Assembly (NCBI GenBank): GCA_951812925.1
Contig: OX638370.1
Location: 37,141,948 to 37,205,947, forward strand
Origin: Calliopum simillimum
Taxonomy: Eukaryota; Arthropoda; Insecta; Diptera; Lauxaniidae
Direction of reading: 5' to 3'
Length of the DNA: 64,000 bases
Under the pieces are notes generated by a model that saw only the letters and a program-made list of their open reading frames with translations, did no database searches and was not told the origin of the DNA. Below, piece by piece: positions 1-11,401 of the stretch (within the stretch, counting starts at the first letter, position 1; every line of letters begins with the position of its first letter). A program made the position numbers and the translations under genes.

Positions 1-1993
1 GCAAGATAATTCAATGAAATTTGGTACTCTGCAAAAAGTGGGTGGACTCGGACAAGAGGGCGTGGTACCTCCCATATAAGCAAAATTTTCAAAATACTGC
101 AGTATAGGGTATTTAATATTTGGCCAGGCCAAAGTTTACACTCTTACTAGTTAATTTGTGGGATGGTAAATAAGAAAAATTCCCCAAAAACGTATACAAC
201 TCTCTAGGGTAAAACGAATACCGGATTCAAACTAAGTTACTCAAAAAAAGGTGTGTCGTGATCGTGAATATTTTATAAATGGAAATTCCTTTTCCGACAG
301 GGATACTTTTTCTTCAATATCGTTGAAATTTCTGTTTTCCATTTCCCACAAAAAAAAAAAACACTATGCAGCCCTGGTATTTTTCCATTTTTCCATTTGA
401 TTTAGGCAGGGAAACAAAGTGAAGCAGTAGTCTTTGATTAACATTGAAGCAATTTGTACTTTGTGAAAATTAAGTTCGAATATATTTTACTGCTTTGCTT
501 TTTTGTTTAAAACACGCGTTTTTTAATAATTTTAGAAGATTTTAGAGAACAGCAGCTAAGGTAAAAAAACAACATTAACAAAAATAATCAAAACATGGTA
601 AAATTACAAAATTTTTGACGGTCTACGAGTTTGTCGAAATACACAATCCTCCTTCACAAAAAAAAAAGAACGAAGGGAAAAGTAGTTTTAAAAAAACCGT
701 TATGAGTTAGAAACGCTTACATCGGTATTAAAAATATTACTGTCATATAAAAGTTAGTTCAATAAGTTAAAGTCGTTAAAAAGTTTTTAATTTGTTAAAT
801 ATTATTGAGACACACTTCAAATTCCCTAGTAAAAATTTGGTGAATAAATTTTTCCAATAAACGTCAAAATACTCCCTCCCAAATTTTTTCCCAATAGCCT
901 ATTTTTCCAGTGAATTTCGACCTTCCAGAAATTTTTTTTTTTTTGTGATTTCAATTTAGGGAGCAAAAGAATAAATTTTTGAGAATATTTATTTACGAAA
1001 AGGCCCAATTTCTCTACTGAAAATTTAAATATCAAATATTCGGTAGCGAAGTTAGCTTAAGAACGGTGCTGGGCATCATTCTCTCTTTTTTTTTTCTCTC
1101 GTTTTAGTCTATACGAAAATATACGCACGTAGATCTCTCTTTGAAACGAAGCTACCCTAGGGTAGCAATTTGCTCAATACTACTAAAGAGCGAAGCCGCA
1201 CTCAATTGCTCGGATTTTGACATATCCTTGGATGCAATTAGAAAACATAATAGATAAGGTTTGATAAGGAAGATTATAGCAGAAATGAATTGCATTATTA
1301 CTTAGAACTGTCATTTACCTCAAATGGGTAACTTTTGAACTTTGAAGGAAGGATATTTCAAAATCGTGATGCGATAGAGCACATCCTTAATGAAATCCCG
1401 TTTGTCAACATTTTTTTATTTTTTGGAAACTTGTACAATTCAGTGGACTTTTGACAAAGCAACCTAACTCGAAATTGGCAACTTTTTAGGAGAGCCTAAA
1501 AACTGATTAACTATGTACTTTTCAATAATGTGGCTCAATTTCGTTGATGCAGCGTTGAATCTCCTCTTTCCATATATTTTTACTAACCTTAAAGTGTCAG
1601 CTGTCAAATTATTTTTTTCTTTTGGTTCATAACACCGCACGAATAGCGCTAAGTTTAAATCTTGCGTGAACTATGGGACACCCTTATGTCTCTGGAACAA
1701 GAAATCATAGAGACATGGCGATTATACCATTAGAAGCGTATTTAAATTGTATATTTAGGACTAAAATCCTAAAAAATTGTCTTATCTCGACTTAGGTTGT
1801 TTGTCAAAAGTCCACAGAATTGTTCTTGAGCTCTCTAATTAATTGAGCAACTGGAAAATAATTTTAGAATATCATTAACTTAAAGATGTAAGAATTTGAT
1901 TTTATTGAACCACCCTTATATACCTGCACGAGCCATAAATATCTCCTTAAAGACTGAATGCTAATTAGGACATTTCTTTTTTCTTCAACTTAC
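1..1993 (-). other. Inos intron 1 (runs off the left edge)
   Basis: The Inos donor (CAG followed by GTAAGT) sits at 1994/1993 and I see no second Inos exon to its left, so the first intron is at least 1993 bases long. It is A+T-rich and non-coding on both strands. The only structure I can support is a transposon remnant at 1500-1682. A GGGCGTGG-type motif also occurs near position 59-73. Confidence 0.6.
1500..1682. mobile_element. Tc1/mariner-like element end (remnant)
   Basis: This stretch matches, with many substitutions, the ends of the element at 30376-31075. Shared parts include a cagcgttRaatctcctc core, a cagctgtcaaa segment and the terminal string ctatgggacacc at about 1671-1682. Only one end is preserved, so this is a one-ended relic inside Inos intron 1. 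Confidence 0.45.
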
Positions 1994-2119
1994 CTGAATT
2001 TTACCATTGGCACAGCGTTTAACATGAGTTGTCTGATAATCATAATCGGTCTCAATAAAATTATCGGTGATTTGCACTTTCGGTGATAAAACCTCCAAAT
2101 TTGTCATATCTGGCTTCAT
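1994..2119 (-). CDS. Inos: Myo-inositol-1-phosphate synthase, first coding exon (partial gene)
   Basis: The family enzyme converts glucose-6-phosphate to inositol-3-phosphate, with NAD bound, in the cytosol. It is the committed step of inositol synthesis. The 42-codon exon begins at the ATG at 2119-2117 and ends in CAG before a GTAAGT donor. Its peptide contains LEVLSPKVQITDNFIETDYD followed by YQTTHVKR. This is the N-terminal signature I recognise from insect inositol-phosphate synthases, which precedes the Rossmann domain. The catalytic exons lie off the left edge, so completeness cannot be judged. The call rests on about 35 residues recalled from the family; a chance match of that length is unlikely. 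Confidence 0.85.
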
Positions 2120-2530
2120 TTTCTTATTGAATTTATCTTTTAACAAATATAATCACAATTTAATTCTTTTTATGTATAAATTTTGCAGTCTTTTTTTGAT
2201 TTTTTAAGAAACTTTTCCACAATATTTTGCACAATTAAAAAATTCTTGTCGAATTTGATTCAAATGTTTAATTTTAAAATTTTAATTAAAATCTTTCTTC
2301 TTCTGCAAAAATTGTTTATAATATAAACGACCTTCTCTTCTCCAGTGTTTTCCAACTAATGAGTTTTGCGATGAGCCTTCAGTTCTATTTATGCTCAATA
2401 CACACGTTTTAGCTTCGGCGCATTGCAAGCCAAAATACAACACACAGTTGCTGAGTGAATAGAGAGAGAGAGAGAGAGAGAGTAATAAGAACATGGCTTT
2501 GGCTCACAAAGGGGCGCCGGTACCGGCTTT
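2120..2530 (-). promoter_or_regulatory. Inos 5' region with (AG)11 repeat
   Basis: Just upstream of the Inos start codon is A+T-rich leader sequence, then a pure AG repeat at 2461-2482, which reads CT on the Inos strand. In flies (GA)n runs bind GAGA factor and are common in promoters. Placing the Inos promoter here is inference; I see no confident TATA box or initiator. Confidence 0.35.
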
Positions 2531-3415
2531 CAATACTTTCTTCATTGTATGGCAACGGGCATCTTGGGTTCTATTGATGTTTTTGTTGTATTTTATCATG
2601 TAGTTTTGCCTTTGTGTCTCATTTTTAGTGTAGATATATATGTATGAAGGTACTTTGTTACTTTGTCAATCATAACATTTGTATGTAAGTAACGTGATGA
2701 CGTGGAAGAACACCAAAAAAACATGCAAAATTCGGTAGAGTAAAATAGAGGTTATGGGATATTTTGCAAAAAGACTTAAGCAAGAAACTTACGTATTTGC
2801 TGTCACACAGTGCTGTGATAGTAGGCATTTGCGGAAAGATTTTTTGATTAAAGTTTATACAGAAAAAAGTCTAATTAAGAAATCTTCTGCATATTTTTGA
2901 AAACAAGTTTGGTTTGCAAGTGTTGCAGCTTTTTAAAGCCAAAGTTTTTTTCGAGAAAAAATTGATTAAGAAAATTTGTTTCAAAAATAGTTACTGCTCC
3001 TCAACCACACAATCGCAATCGTTGTAAAATAAACAACAGACGAAAGCCTTCATATTCATTTAGTTTTGATATTTTTTAGTGTTAATTTTTCTAACCAAAT
3101 TGAAGTTATTTTAAAAACTTTAAGAAAAATTTTTGAAAATGAAAAACCCATGTTGCCAATTTTCTTTAAAGCAGAAAAGTGATTCCCGCTCACTCCCGGC
3201 AGCACTCAAAAACACAAAAATGGTACAGATTTGATGCTTTAAGAAAAGTGCAAATTCATGGCCCCGAATAGTTTTGATATGTATCTGAGCAAACCGTATT
3301 TACGTAAAAAGTACTGTGCTTTTCTTACATTTTCATCCGCAAGTGTGCAAATTTTTTTAAATGTTTAAGAAAAGCGTAACGCCGGCGAAGACTATAAGAC
3401 ATACAAGACTTATGG
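2531..3415. repeat. Intergenic DNA with one copy of a dispersed repeat (about 3120-3375)
   Basis: There is no gene here. Positions 3120-3375 resemble 8440-8665. Shared strings in the same order include a ttaagaaaagtg block, gccccgaat, a tatttaYgtaaaaa block and aattttttt followed by aaatgttt. This is an old interspersed repeat with no recognisable termini. Confidence 0.45.
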
Positions 3416-3806
3416 TGGAATTAGCCAAGAAGTAGCGTTTTGTAACGTGACTTCTGTCAAGATCTATCAAATGGCAGAAGCGTGTAAGCGATTAGTGAAA
3501 TCGTAAAGTAGCGGTACGCAACGTTGAGACCTGTTGAAATTAGATTTTCAAACGTCGCGCTACGTTGACAATTCATTTGTTAGATAAAATAAATTAAATT
3601 TGGATGTTATAAATGGAATTTTTTGAACAAATTAATTAAATTAAGAATGACAATGGATACTTGTTTACAAAAACTGGAATTTGTCAAGTAATTTTTAAGT
3701 TGTAAGTTGACATTTCGAACGTTGCCTACCGTTTTCACTAATCGATGCTACGTTAACAAGCAACCGTGGCGTTACGATACAAAACGCTACTTCTTGGCTA
3801 ATTCCA
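3416..3806. mobile_element. MITE with imperfect terminal inverted repeats
   Basis: The left end TGGAATTAGCCAAGAAGTAG is repeated as its reverse complement at 3787-3806, and the match continues with GCGTTTTGTA. The element is 391 bases and non-coding. A weaker internal inverted match (cgattagtgaaatcg against cactaatcgatgc) suggests longer, degenerate arms. The superfamily is not resolved. Confidence 0.6.
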
Positions 3807-4225
3807 ACTTTAGTAAACGTACCGTTTTGGCGATACGAATGCGAACTGTAAACCTAAATGTTAGAATAAGAACAGCAGAATTAAAAACGTAGTAATTTCT
3901 ATGTATTGTTACTACGAATACATCTATTTGCTCAAACGCACTAGCTGCACTTAGACAAAGTGCACAATTTACCGGTGTACTGTAACCAAACGGCGACAGC
4001 AGTCTTGATGCACGGCCAGATTACATAAGTATGTAACAAAAGAGTAATGGTCATAGTTAAGCAGATGATATTTCAAGACTTCCACTGTTTTATAGCTGCG
4101 ATCGGATTTGGACACATGACAAACGAACGGTGGATTTGACTGCTTCAGTTTCACATTTTTTTTTTTTTTTTTTTTTTTGAAAATTCAAAACTGACAAATA
4201 AAACAATGTTTACATGTACATAATA
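3807..4225. other. Intergenic, no feature
   Basis: I see nothing supportable here except a 24-base T run near 4156-4180. Confidence 0.5.
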
Positions 4226-4792
4226 GGTCCGTTCGTTCAAAAAAAACTTTATAAATATTTGTAAATATTTATAAAGTTTTACCATAAAAAGCGTTCGTTG
4301 AAACAAAAACTTGATATTTGCGTCACAAAAAATGAGAGTAAAAAACAGCTGATCATTTCCCCTCCAAATAAAAATTTAAATTTTTACCGAGAAAAATTTT
4401 TTCTGGGCAAAACTTGAAGACTGTCAAATAAAAATTATTTGCCAGAAGTTGTTTACATTTTGAAAAAAAAATAAAATTTGAAAAATAAATTAAAAGAAAA
4501 ACGTATTTCTGTGCTTTGTGTTAACAAAAAAAAAGTTTGATGAAGTTAATGAAGGATGTTAGTGATTTTTTCAGCACGTTTTAATACACCAAAATAGGTA
4601 ATTAAATGTGCACTAACAGGTGTTCTGACTTTTTTATTTATTTTCTTGGCAGTCTTCAATTTTTTCCCATTTTTGAGTTCGTTGATTTTTTGTGGTGTTT
4701 TCAGCTGCTCAGAGATATTTCTGTTCTTAGTCTCAAAAAATTTTTAATATGACAGTCTTCAAGTTTTACCACAAATTTTCAACGAACGGACC
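4226..4792. mobile_element. MITE, TIR GGTCCGTTCGTT, TAATA duplication
   Basis: GGTCCGTTCGTT at 4226-4237 is mirrored by AACGAACGGACC at 4781-4792. TAATA lies directly outside both ends (4221-4225 and 4793-4797), so the target duplication is TAATA or a shorter TA. The 567-base interior is A+T-rich and non-coding. It abuts the next element, which shares the right-hand TAATA. Confidence 0.7.
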
Positions 4793-4797
4793 TAATA

Positions 4798-5780
4798 GCT
4801 GTGTTGCAATGGCAGCAGATCTGATCAGAATCAGATTCACTTTCAAGCAAAACAAAAACAAATTCAGAACCAGCTCAGATCTTGGCTCCATTTTCTGGAT
4901 CCATGAATGTGTTCGGAAAACTTTTTTGGATCCATGGAAGTGTTCTGAAAATTACGGGTTTTGTTTGGTAGCACTGGCTTATTTCTTGACGGTTTGTCAA
5001 TTACTGTCAAAAAAATATTTTAAAAACATTAAAAATAAAATTCATCAAACCAAAAGCACTAATTCAAATTCTACCTGATATTTTGGATACTTCCTGATAA
5101 ATTGGATACAACCTAATTTTTTGGATACAACCTGGCGATATGATCATTAATGTTCAGCCAACCTAAATCAACAATCAAAAAAAAAAAACAAACCAAAAGC
5201 ATAAAATAAAATCATTAGCAAGTGTAGTCTTGGCATCGAAAGCCTTACGTGATACGCTCTATGAAGGTGTCAATGAAAATCAACAGCGTTGTGATGAATC
5301 TAAAGCAAACCATTTGATATGCATGGATGCTGGAGCTTTCCAAAAACTTAAGATGAACAAAAAATTTGTAAAATAACTGAACAGATGCTTTCTATGGAAT
5401 TTTTGATCAAACAGTTTCAACGTCCCTTGGGTTCCGGTTTGATCAAAGCTTCTCCTGGTCTTTTATCACATCAGAGCGGTGGCAGAGCGTTGGTTCCCTA
5501 CACATTAAATCTTCTATGGAAGCACTACAACGCTTGTAGTAAATTTTGAATTAAAAATGTGTAGAAAGTTTTTAAGTTTAAAATAAGACAATTTTTTCAT
5601 ATTGGAAATTTTTTTTTTTTTCAACTTTCTTAAATTTGTTTTTATAAATTCAATGTCATTTATGATTTGACATTTGTATATATTCTTGCCAATGCTACCA
5701 AGTTTTTTGTAGTGAATCCATGTGCGTTCCAATGAGTTCAGATCTGATCCGGATCAGATCCACTACCATTGGAACACAGC
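4798..5780. mobile_element. Non-autonomous TIR element carrying coding-like sequence
   Basis: The ends GCTGTGTTGCAATGG (4798-4812) and CCATTGGAACACAGC (5766-5780) are imperfect inverted repeats, followed inwards by GATCTGATC-type palindromes. TAATA lies outside the left end and TAATG outside the right. Positions 5227-5520 read as protein-like sequence on the plus strand in two successive frames. They contain ASKALRDTLYEGVNENQQ in the first frame, then after a frameshift FLIKQFQRPLGSGLIKAS. I do not recognise the protein, and it does not look like a transposase. Confidence 0.5.
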
Positions 5781-5781
5781 T

Positions 5782-7912
5782 AATGTATGCATGTGTTAGT
5801 GAAATCACAGTTCGAAAGCGATTCGCTTTGGTTACGCAATTTACGAACCGTTAATTTTTCTTGGAGGGTTGTGATTTTTTTTAAATTTAAGTTTTTATTT
5901 TGCGGCATACTTTTATATCAGAGAATTTATGTTTGAGAGAAGATATGTAGATGGAAGAAAGAAAAGGAGAGAGAGAGCTAGGTAGATTTTTGAGTGCACA
6001 ATTGTGCTATAGAATGCCGATCACTGTTTTATATGTTTCAAGGAATTTGAATTGTCATGAGTTTCATGTTTTCATATTTTTCATACAGCTAAAAGTATGC
6101 GCAAACATTTTTCCCATTATACTTTTATTGTTTTATCAATTTAAATACCCTTGTTCTATTGCTATTTTGAATGATATCTATAAATTTCTTTCCTGTAAAA
6201 CCTCTCTCGGCATAGTGCTTATGAGTTTTTTGTGTGGGTGGTGCCACGCCCTCCTATAAAAAAAGACTTGCTTTTAGTTCATGGCTAATAACAATTATAG
6301 CTAAGTGAAGTTTGTTAACTTACATACTGTTTGCTGTCACCAACTTTATTTTGATAGTGCTAGGCGAAATCGTCAAAAAAGCTCTCGAATTTAAAAATCG
6401 TAGTATTCAAGAGGACAGAGGACATATGTATCTTATAGAATCAAAAATGATTTACCGCTTGAAGATATTGAAGATTAAAAAAATCCGAAACTTGAAATTC
6501 CTATAGTAACACATAATTTTTGAAAAATAAACTTTAAATTCGCCAGGAATTGATAGATATTTGAAAAATTGTTATAAGCTATGTGCCATCTATGTCGAAG
6601 AGTCCATTTTTCCTTTCCTTTGTAAATGCGCAGGGTTGGCTAGCCGACATTACAAGGTGTTTGAAAGTTATTTTTGGACTCACTTGAAGATATCGCTCAA
6701 AAAAGTCTCAAATCCATTTTGGAGTTTATAAAAATTTGTAAATGGTTCATATAGGTTGCCAACGAAGTTATATATCGGGTATAAAATGGGCCTAAGTTAT
6801 GATGGCAACTGCCATCTCCTGCGCTAACCTAACAACTTATTCTCAATCAAAAATAAGTTTCATGAAAATGACTAACGAAACGATTCACAACATCTTATTC
6901 CAGCTATTACATAGTTTCACAATCTGTTCCGAATCAGGTTGTAGCTGATCGTTTTTTAAAATGAGGTCGAAAAACGGTGAAAAAAACACAACGAACTAAA
7001 ACCAAAATAGTCATTTTCGATGTATTTGTCAGTGCTGAATCCGAATCCAGTCTCGAAATCGCTCTAGTTAGGTCTGAAAATCAAGCGAAATGCCAAATGA
7101 AACACCAGTTCTTCTGTATGCCTGTTATGATTAGTCAACAGATCCTTGCGAATATCACGCAAATTATCGACGAAAACCCGCCATCTAGCTCTGAAGTGGA
7201 AACCTCAAGCCATCAGATAATGAGGTTGTCTGAAAATATCGTTGAACCTATAACACTGAACCACTTAATACTTAAATAGTGGATTTTTTAGAGTACTTAT
7301 TTGCTGAATATTCAGGCCTATCAGTGAAATCACCGTAGACTATATTTTCGTACAAACAACGAAAGTGCTCTTATTGAATTCGAGTCGTTTCGACGACTAG
7401 ATTTGGCTTTCAGAGAATTATCGTCATTTTACTTGAGAAGTTAGTACTTCAAATTCAACGAATTTAGAATTCACGTTCGTAACAATACAAATTCATTAGC
7501 ACTTTCGCTGGTCTTACGAAAATTACGATTAATTTAGTGGCAGGTCTGAACAACAAATAAATTATCGCCAGCTTCTCTCAGACGGCCAAATTATGTGCTA
7601 TCTAGAAGTTTCCAATCTTTGTGACATTTCTTTCTTCAAGATTGTTGCAAACCTTAAGCTTTGTCATAAAGAGCAGTAAATAAGTTCAACATTAAAATTT
7701 CCATGATTCATTTCGTCCAAATGGAAAAATTTTCAAATGCCACTATGCACTTCTTTCAAGAGAACAACACAATCTATTTCAATAGATGATATCAATTGAA
7801 GATCTGCTAGCAACAACACTTATAAAATAAAAATTCACTTGATCTTAGATGGCATCAAAAAATTCCATTAGACATTATTGCAAATTTCTCAAGGCTAAAT
7901 GTGTCATTAAAT
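5782..7912. other. Intergenic, A+T-rich, no gene recognised
   Basis: There is no coding sequence I can support. A 100-codon open frame at 6977-7279 has no recognisable domain and no splice context. Positions 6060-6150 resemble the flanks of the piggyBac-like element at 8723-9617 and look like an unoccupied copy of that insertion site. Confidence 0.45.
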
Positions 7913-8055
7913 CTGTGGCAGGAAGGAAAAACTGCTTAAGTCGATATTCGATAAAAAAGCAAAGCAACATAAATTCTATACATATGAAACAAAATTTAAA
8001 CTGCTTTGCTTTCTAATCAAAAATCCACTTAAGCAGTTTTTCCTTCCTGCCACAG
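7913..8055. mobile_element. MITE A, 143 bases, perfect TIRs
   Basis: CTGTGGCAGGAAGGAAAAAC at 7913 and its exact reverse complement ending at 8055 form TIRs of at least 27 bases, continuing through TGCTTAAG. The interior is non-coding. It directly abuts MITE B. Confidence 0.7.
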
Positions 8056-8181
8056 AAATATCAAAACTGCCTAAGTCCCTCACTGATATGTAGGCAAAAT
8101 AATATAAATTTCATTGAATTGATTTTAATTTATATGATTTTGCATTCATATCAGAGAGGGACTTAGGAAGTTTTGATATTT
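8056..8181. mobile_element. MITE B, 126 bases, directly abutting MITE A
   Basis: AAATATCAAAACTGCCTAAG at 8056 is mirrored by a near-perfect reverse complement ending at 8181; the inner TIR includes GTCCCTC. Its AAAACTGCCTAAG closely resembles the AAAAACTGCTTAAG in the TIR of MITE A, so the two may be related, with B inserted next to or into the end of A. Confidence 0.65.
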
Positions 8182-8439
8182 AACGACACAAATGTAAACC
8201 TTAGATTTATATAGTCAAACTTGGAATCTGCTGATCTTGCTTTCCTGTTGAGAGCAATGTCCATTTTCGTTAAATCGGCTAACCGTTGAGCCAGAATTCA
8301 AATGTCTGAGTTGGGTCGTTGAGGGAACGTGTCTAACTTTCAAAAACATTGCGATGTTCGAGTACAATAGATAAAAGAGTCGTTGAAGTTTATCGTTTTA
8401 TAGTTAAAATTTCTATTCCCTATTAATAGGGAAAAATAT

Positions 8440-8722
8440 TTCTAAGATGAAGAACCACAAAATGCAAATTTTCTATAAAGCAAAAAAATTATTTCCGCTC
8501 GCTCAAAAACGTACAGATGCAACCGATTTGATATTTTAAGAAAAGTGAAAATTGACTGCCCCGAATATCTTTAATATTTCTCTGGATATACCATATTTAT
8601 GTAAAAATCACTCATTTTCTAACATTTTCTTCCGTAAAGTACACAATTTTTTTCAAATGTTTGAATTTGAGTTTTTATTTTCATTAGTTTTTCATTCAGC
8701 CCAAGAGTATGCACAAACATTG
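8440..8722. repeat. Second copy of the dispersed repeat seen at 3120-3375
   Basis: This matches 3120-3375 in order, including the poly-T and aaatgttt stretch near 8648-8662. It continues into the sequence that borders the piggyBac-like insertion. That continuation (cagYYMaagagtatgcacaaacatt) resembles 6086-6110. Confidence 0.45.
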
Positions 8723-9617
8723 TTAACCCTTTCAGGACCATAGGGACATATGTGTCCCAAGACAAAAATAAATTATATTTAAATAAGTAAGAAACCGATA
8801 TATGTAATTTTGACATTTATCAGTTCCTAAACGCTTCATTCATTCCTATTAAATCCATTAGAACACCATTAGAAGCAACGTTATTTTTGTATGATCATTC
8901 TAATGTGACAGTTTGTGTGGTGAACTGTTGCTTTACTTTACAGCAGAGTTTATAGGTGTTTAATCATAATACAGTGTGAAATAATTGTTGACATTTAAAT
9001 AAATTGTTGTTTTATACATTAATTGAACCATTATTTAAGTTTAGTATATTGATAAATCATAAAATTCAAAATGGGACACCGGTGTCCCTATGGTCGTAAA
9101 GGGTAACTTTTCAACTCACTTTTGTACTACAATTTTACCAATTTCACAGGCAATCAAAATAAAAAAATTTTATGAACCTGTTAGTAGACATATGTACTGT
9201 AACGTACTTTTTGACACTGAATTCGAATCCGAGGCCAGAATTGCTCATATACTTCAGGATTTTGAGATATCCGTGCTTGAAGCTGAGAAAGCGCTGTTTT
9301 CATTTAATTAATTTTTTGTATGGCATCAAATAGCCCTAATCTTATCTATCAAACCATACATTTTTTCAATTGGACCCTTACTTTCCGAGTTATCACCTTT
9401 TGAAATTAGAGCATATTTTCCCCATATAAATATGTATGGGGAAAAAGCCTCCCTTAACGACCATAGGGACACATATGTCCCAGAAAATTCCAGAAAAACC
9501 GTTAAAATTTTTTGAATTTTTATTTTAAAATATGTTTTCTGGACGCCCAATAGACCATTATAAATAGCTAACATCGTTGCATAAGCTCCCAATTCCTTAC
9601 GGTCCTGAAAGGGTTAA
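8723..9617. mobile_element. piggyBac-like non-autonomous element with TTAA duplication
   Basis: TTAA (8723-8726) followed by CCCTTTCAGGACC is mirrored by GGTCCTGAAAGGG followed by TTAA (9614-9617). TTAA target choice and a CCC-type terminus are piggyBac hallmarks. The 887-base interior has no transposase. Its terminal motif recurs internally at about 9078-9108 and 9452-9480, each with a gaccataggg-type string and a palindromic block like gggacacatatgtccc. The element may therefore be a composite of two or more shorter copies. Confidence 0.7.
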
Positions 9618-9995
9618 CAGTACACTTTCGTTGTTTTATTTATTAAAATATTCTTTTTACTATCTGTTGCATTTAAAAAATAATTGAATTTTTGAAAATA
9701 ACATGAAAAAATCTATCAGTGTGGTAAATTTTATGGAAATCAAACCAAAATTATGGAATTTCCGCTCCGCTCTATGGAGTGACAGAGACAGCCTTACCCC
9801 CCATAAGCAAAAAACATCTGTTCCTTTGTTTCATATAATTAGCTTTAGCGTTATTGAAGTGCAACTTTTTTAGCCGCGACTCATTTTTACAAAACTTATT
9901 TCCGACACTTTTCGTTGCATCCCATTATATATCGCAAACCATAGAAGATATTTTGACGAAATTGTATAGGTAGGTGCAGAACGTGAGTACCATTG
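9618..9995. other. Intergenic, no feature
   Basis: A+T-rich. The first part continues the repeat interrupted by the piggyBac-like element. Nothing else is supportable. Confidence 0.4.
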
Positions 9996-10206
9996 ACTGG
10001 TAGTTTTCTGGGACACCCGAAGGCTTCATAGTCAAAACGAAGAACATCTAGGTATGCTAGAAGGAAACCATCTATGAAGGACTGTCAACTAACCTTAACT
10101 GATAGTTTTCTGGAACACCCGAAAGTTCCCAAAGATTACCCGAACGCTTTATAGTCAAAGCGAAGAATATCTAGATATACTAGAGGAAAAATATCTATGA
10201 CGGAGT
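9996..10206. repeat. Two degenerate tandem units of about 100 bases
   Basis: The block containing tagttttctggRacacccga, then cattatagtcaaaRcgaag-like sequence and atctaggtatRctaga, occurs twice, from about 9998 and from about 10103. A third, shorter relative lies at 12684-12735 (acacccgaaggcttcata). This is a dispersed non-coding family. Confidence 0.5.
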
Positions 10207-10253
10207 ATGAACAAGCTTTGATTAAACCATTTTCGGTGCCGTGACATAGTCTC

Positions 10254-10531
10254 CGCGGACATAATCCCCATTTCGTGAATGGGGATTATGTCCGCCAATA
10301 ATTTGGACATAGTCCCCATTTCTAAAAACTCCCAAAAATTCCAATACCGTTTCCGAGGCAGCCTTCAGCCGCTGATTAGTCCATAATATATCCAACACCT
10401 AGTTTGCTAGCCACAGTAATTTTACATAAGGGTAGGGGTAAGTGGACGGCCGCAGCTCATGATTTAAAACTCCCAAAAATCCAACACCGGCTTAGCGGCG
10501 GCCTTCGGCCGCGGATCAATCTATAACGTGC
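10254..10531. repeat. GC-rich dispersed repeat with a 19-bp perfect hairpin
   Basis: GCGGACATAATCCCCATTT at 10254-10272 pairs with its exact reverse complement at 10276-10294. It is followed by GC-rich blocks (cggccgcagc near 10450, then ggcggccttcggccgcgg near 10495). The same blocks occur inverted at 23534-23640. GGGGATTATGTCC recurs alone at 11479-11491, beyond the mariner, so the mariner appears to have split this repeat. Confidence 0.55.
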
Positions 10532-10539
10532 AATATAAC

Positions 10540-11401
10540 AGGTCATTCAATAAGTCCGTAGGGTGACACATAGATGGCATTACTAGAATTTTTTCCATAT
10601 GATTTTTATTTAGTACTAACCTTCAAACGATACGTGTATAAATTTGACCGCAATCGGACTATTGATTCGTGAGTTATAGCATTTTGTGTGAAGCAACTTT
10701 TGTTAGTAAAAAAATATGGAAAAAAGTGAAATTCGAGTTTTGATAAAGCATTGCTTTTTGATGAAAAAAAAAAATACAGTGGAAACCAAACAATGGATTG
10801 ATAAACAATATCCAAACTCTCCTCCATCGATACAAATGAATTGCTGAATTTAAATGTGGTCGTACCAGCACAAATGGTGCAAAGCGCAGTGGACGCATAA
10901 ATGAGGCTGTTATTCCAGAAAACATAAAAAAATCCACAAATTGGTTATGAACGATTGCAAATTGAAGGTGCTCGAGCTAGCTGACATTGTAAAGATATCA
11001 GATGGTAGTGTTTTTACCATTTTACACGAACATTTGAGTATGCGAAAGCTCTGTGCAAAGTGGGTGCCGCGTGAGCTCACAGTCGACCAAAAACAACAAC
11101 GAATTGATGCTTCAGAGGAGTGTTTGGCACTGTTAAACCGCAATAAAATCGAATTCTATCGTCGATATGCGACAATGGATGAAAAATGGCTTTACTATTA
11201 CACACCAGAATCCAAAAGACAGTCAGCTGAGGCCTATTTTGACGAAAAAGAGAAATCGTACTATAAAAGTGGAATCGAAATGTTGGAAAATCGCTATACT
11301 CGTTGTATCGCACTCGAAGACAACTATGTTGAATAATTAAATCGAGTTTGGTCAAAATTTTGTTTTTCTCCTACTTATCCTACGGACTTATTGAATGACC
11401 T
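10540..11401 (+). mobile_element. Internally deleted mariner element
   Basis: Perfect 23-base terminal inverted repeats beginning AGGTCATTCAATAAGTCC (10540-10562 and 11379-11401) bound 862 bases. A full mariner is about 1.3 kb. TA follows the right end; the left side reads CA, so the TA duplication is damaged or the boundary is off by a base. The transposase inside is broken (see 10700-11336). Confidence 0.85.
10700..11336 (+). pseudogene. Mariner transposase, frameshifted and internally deleted
   Basis: The N-terminal part (about 10715-10930) is scattered over frames, with residues such as KHCFLMKKKNTVETKQWIDK. From 10941 an open 131-codon frame has the mariner core. It includes SDGSVFTILHEHLSMRKLCA (helix-turn-helix) and TMDEKWLYYYTPESKRQSAE, which holds the first catalytic Asp. 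The frame then jumps to the C-terminal ENRYTRCIALEDNYVE. The segment carrying the second and third Asp of the DD34D triad is missing, so no active enzyme can be made. The TIRs could still be mobilised in trans if a matching transposase exists elsewhere. Confidence 0.8.

Noticed and set aside
4749..5078. 109-codon open frame across two transposon ends
   Set aside because: It spans the junction of two separate TIR elements and has no domain.
6977..7279. 100-codon open frame in intergenic DNA
   Set aside because: No recognisable domain, no splice or promoter context and no second exon.
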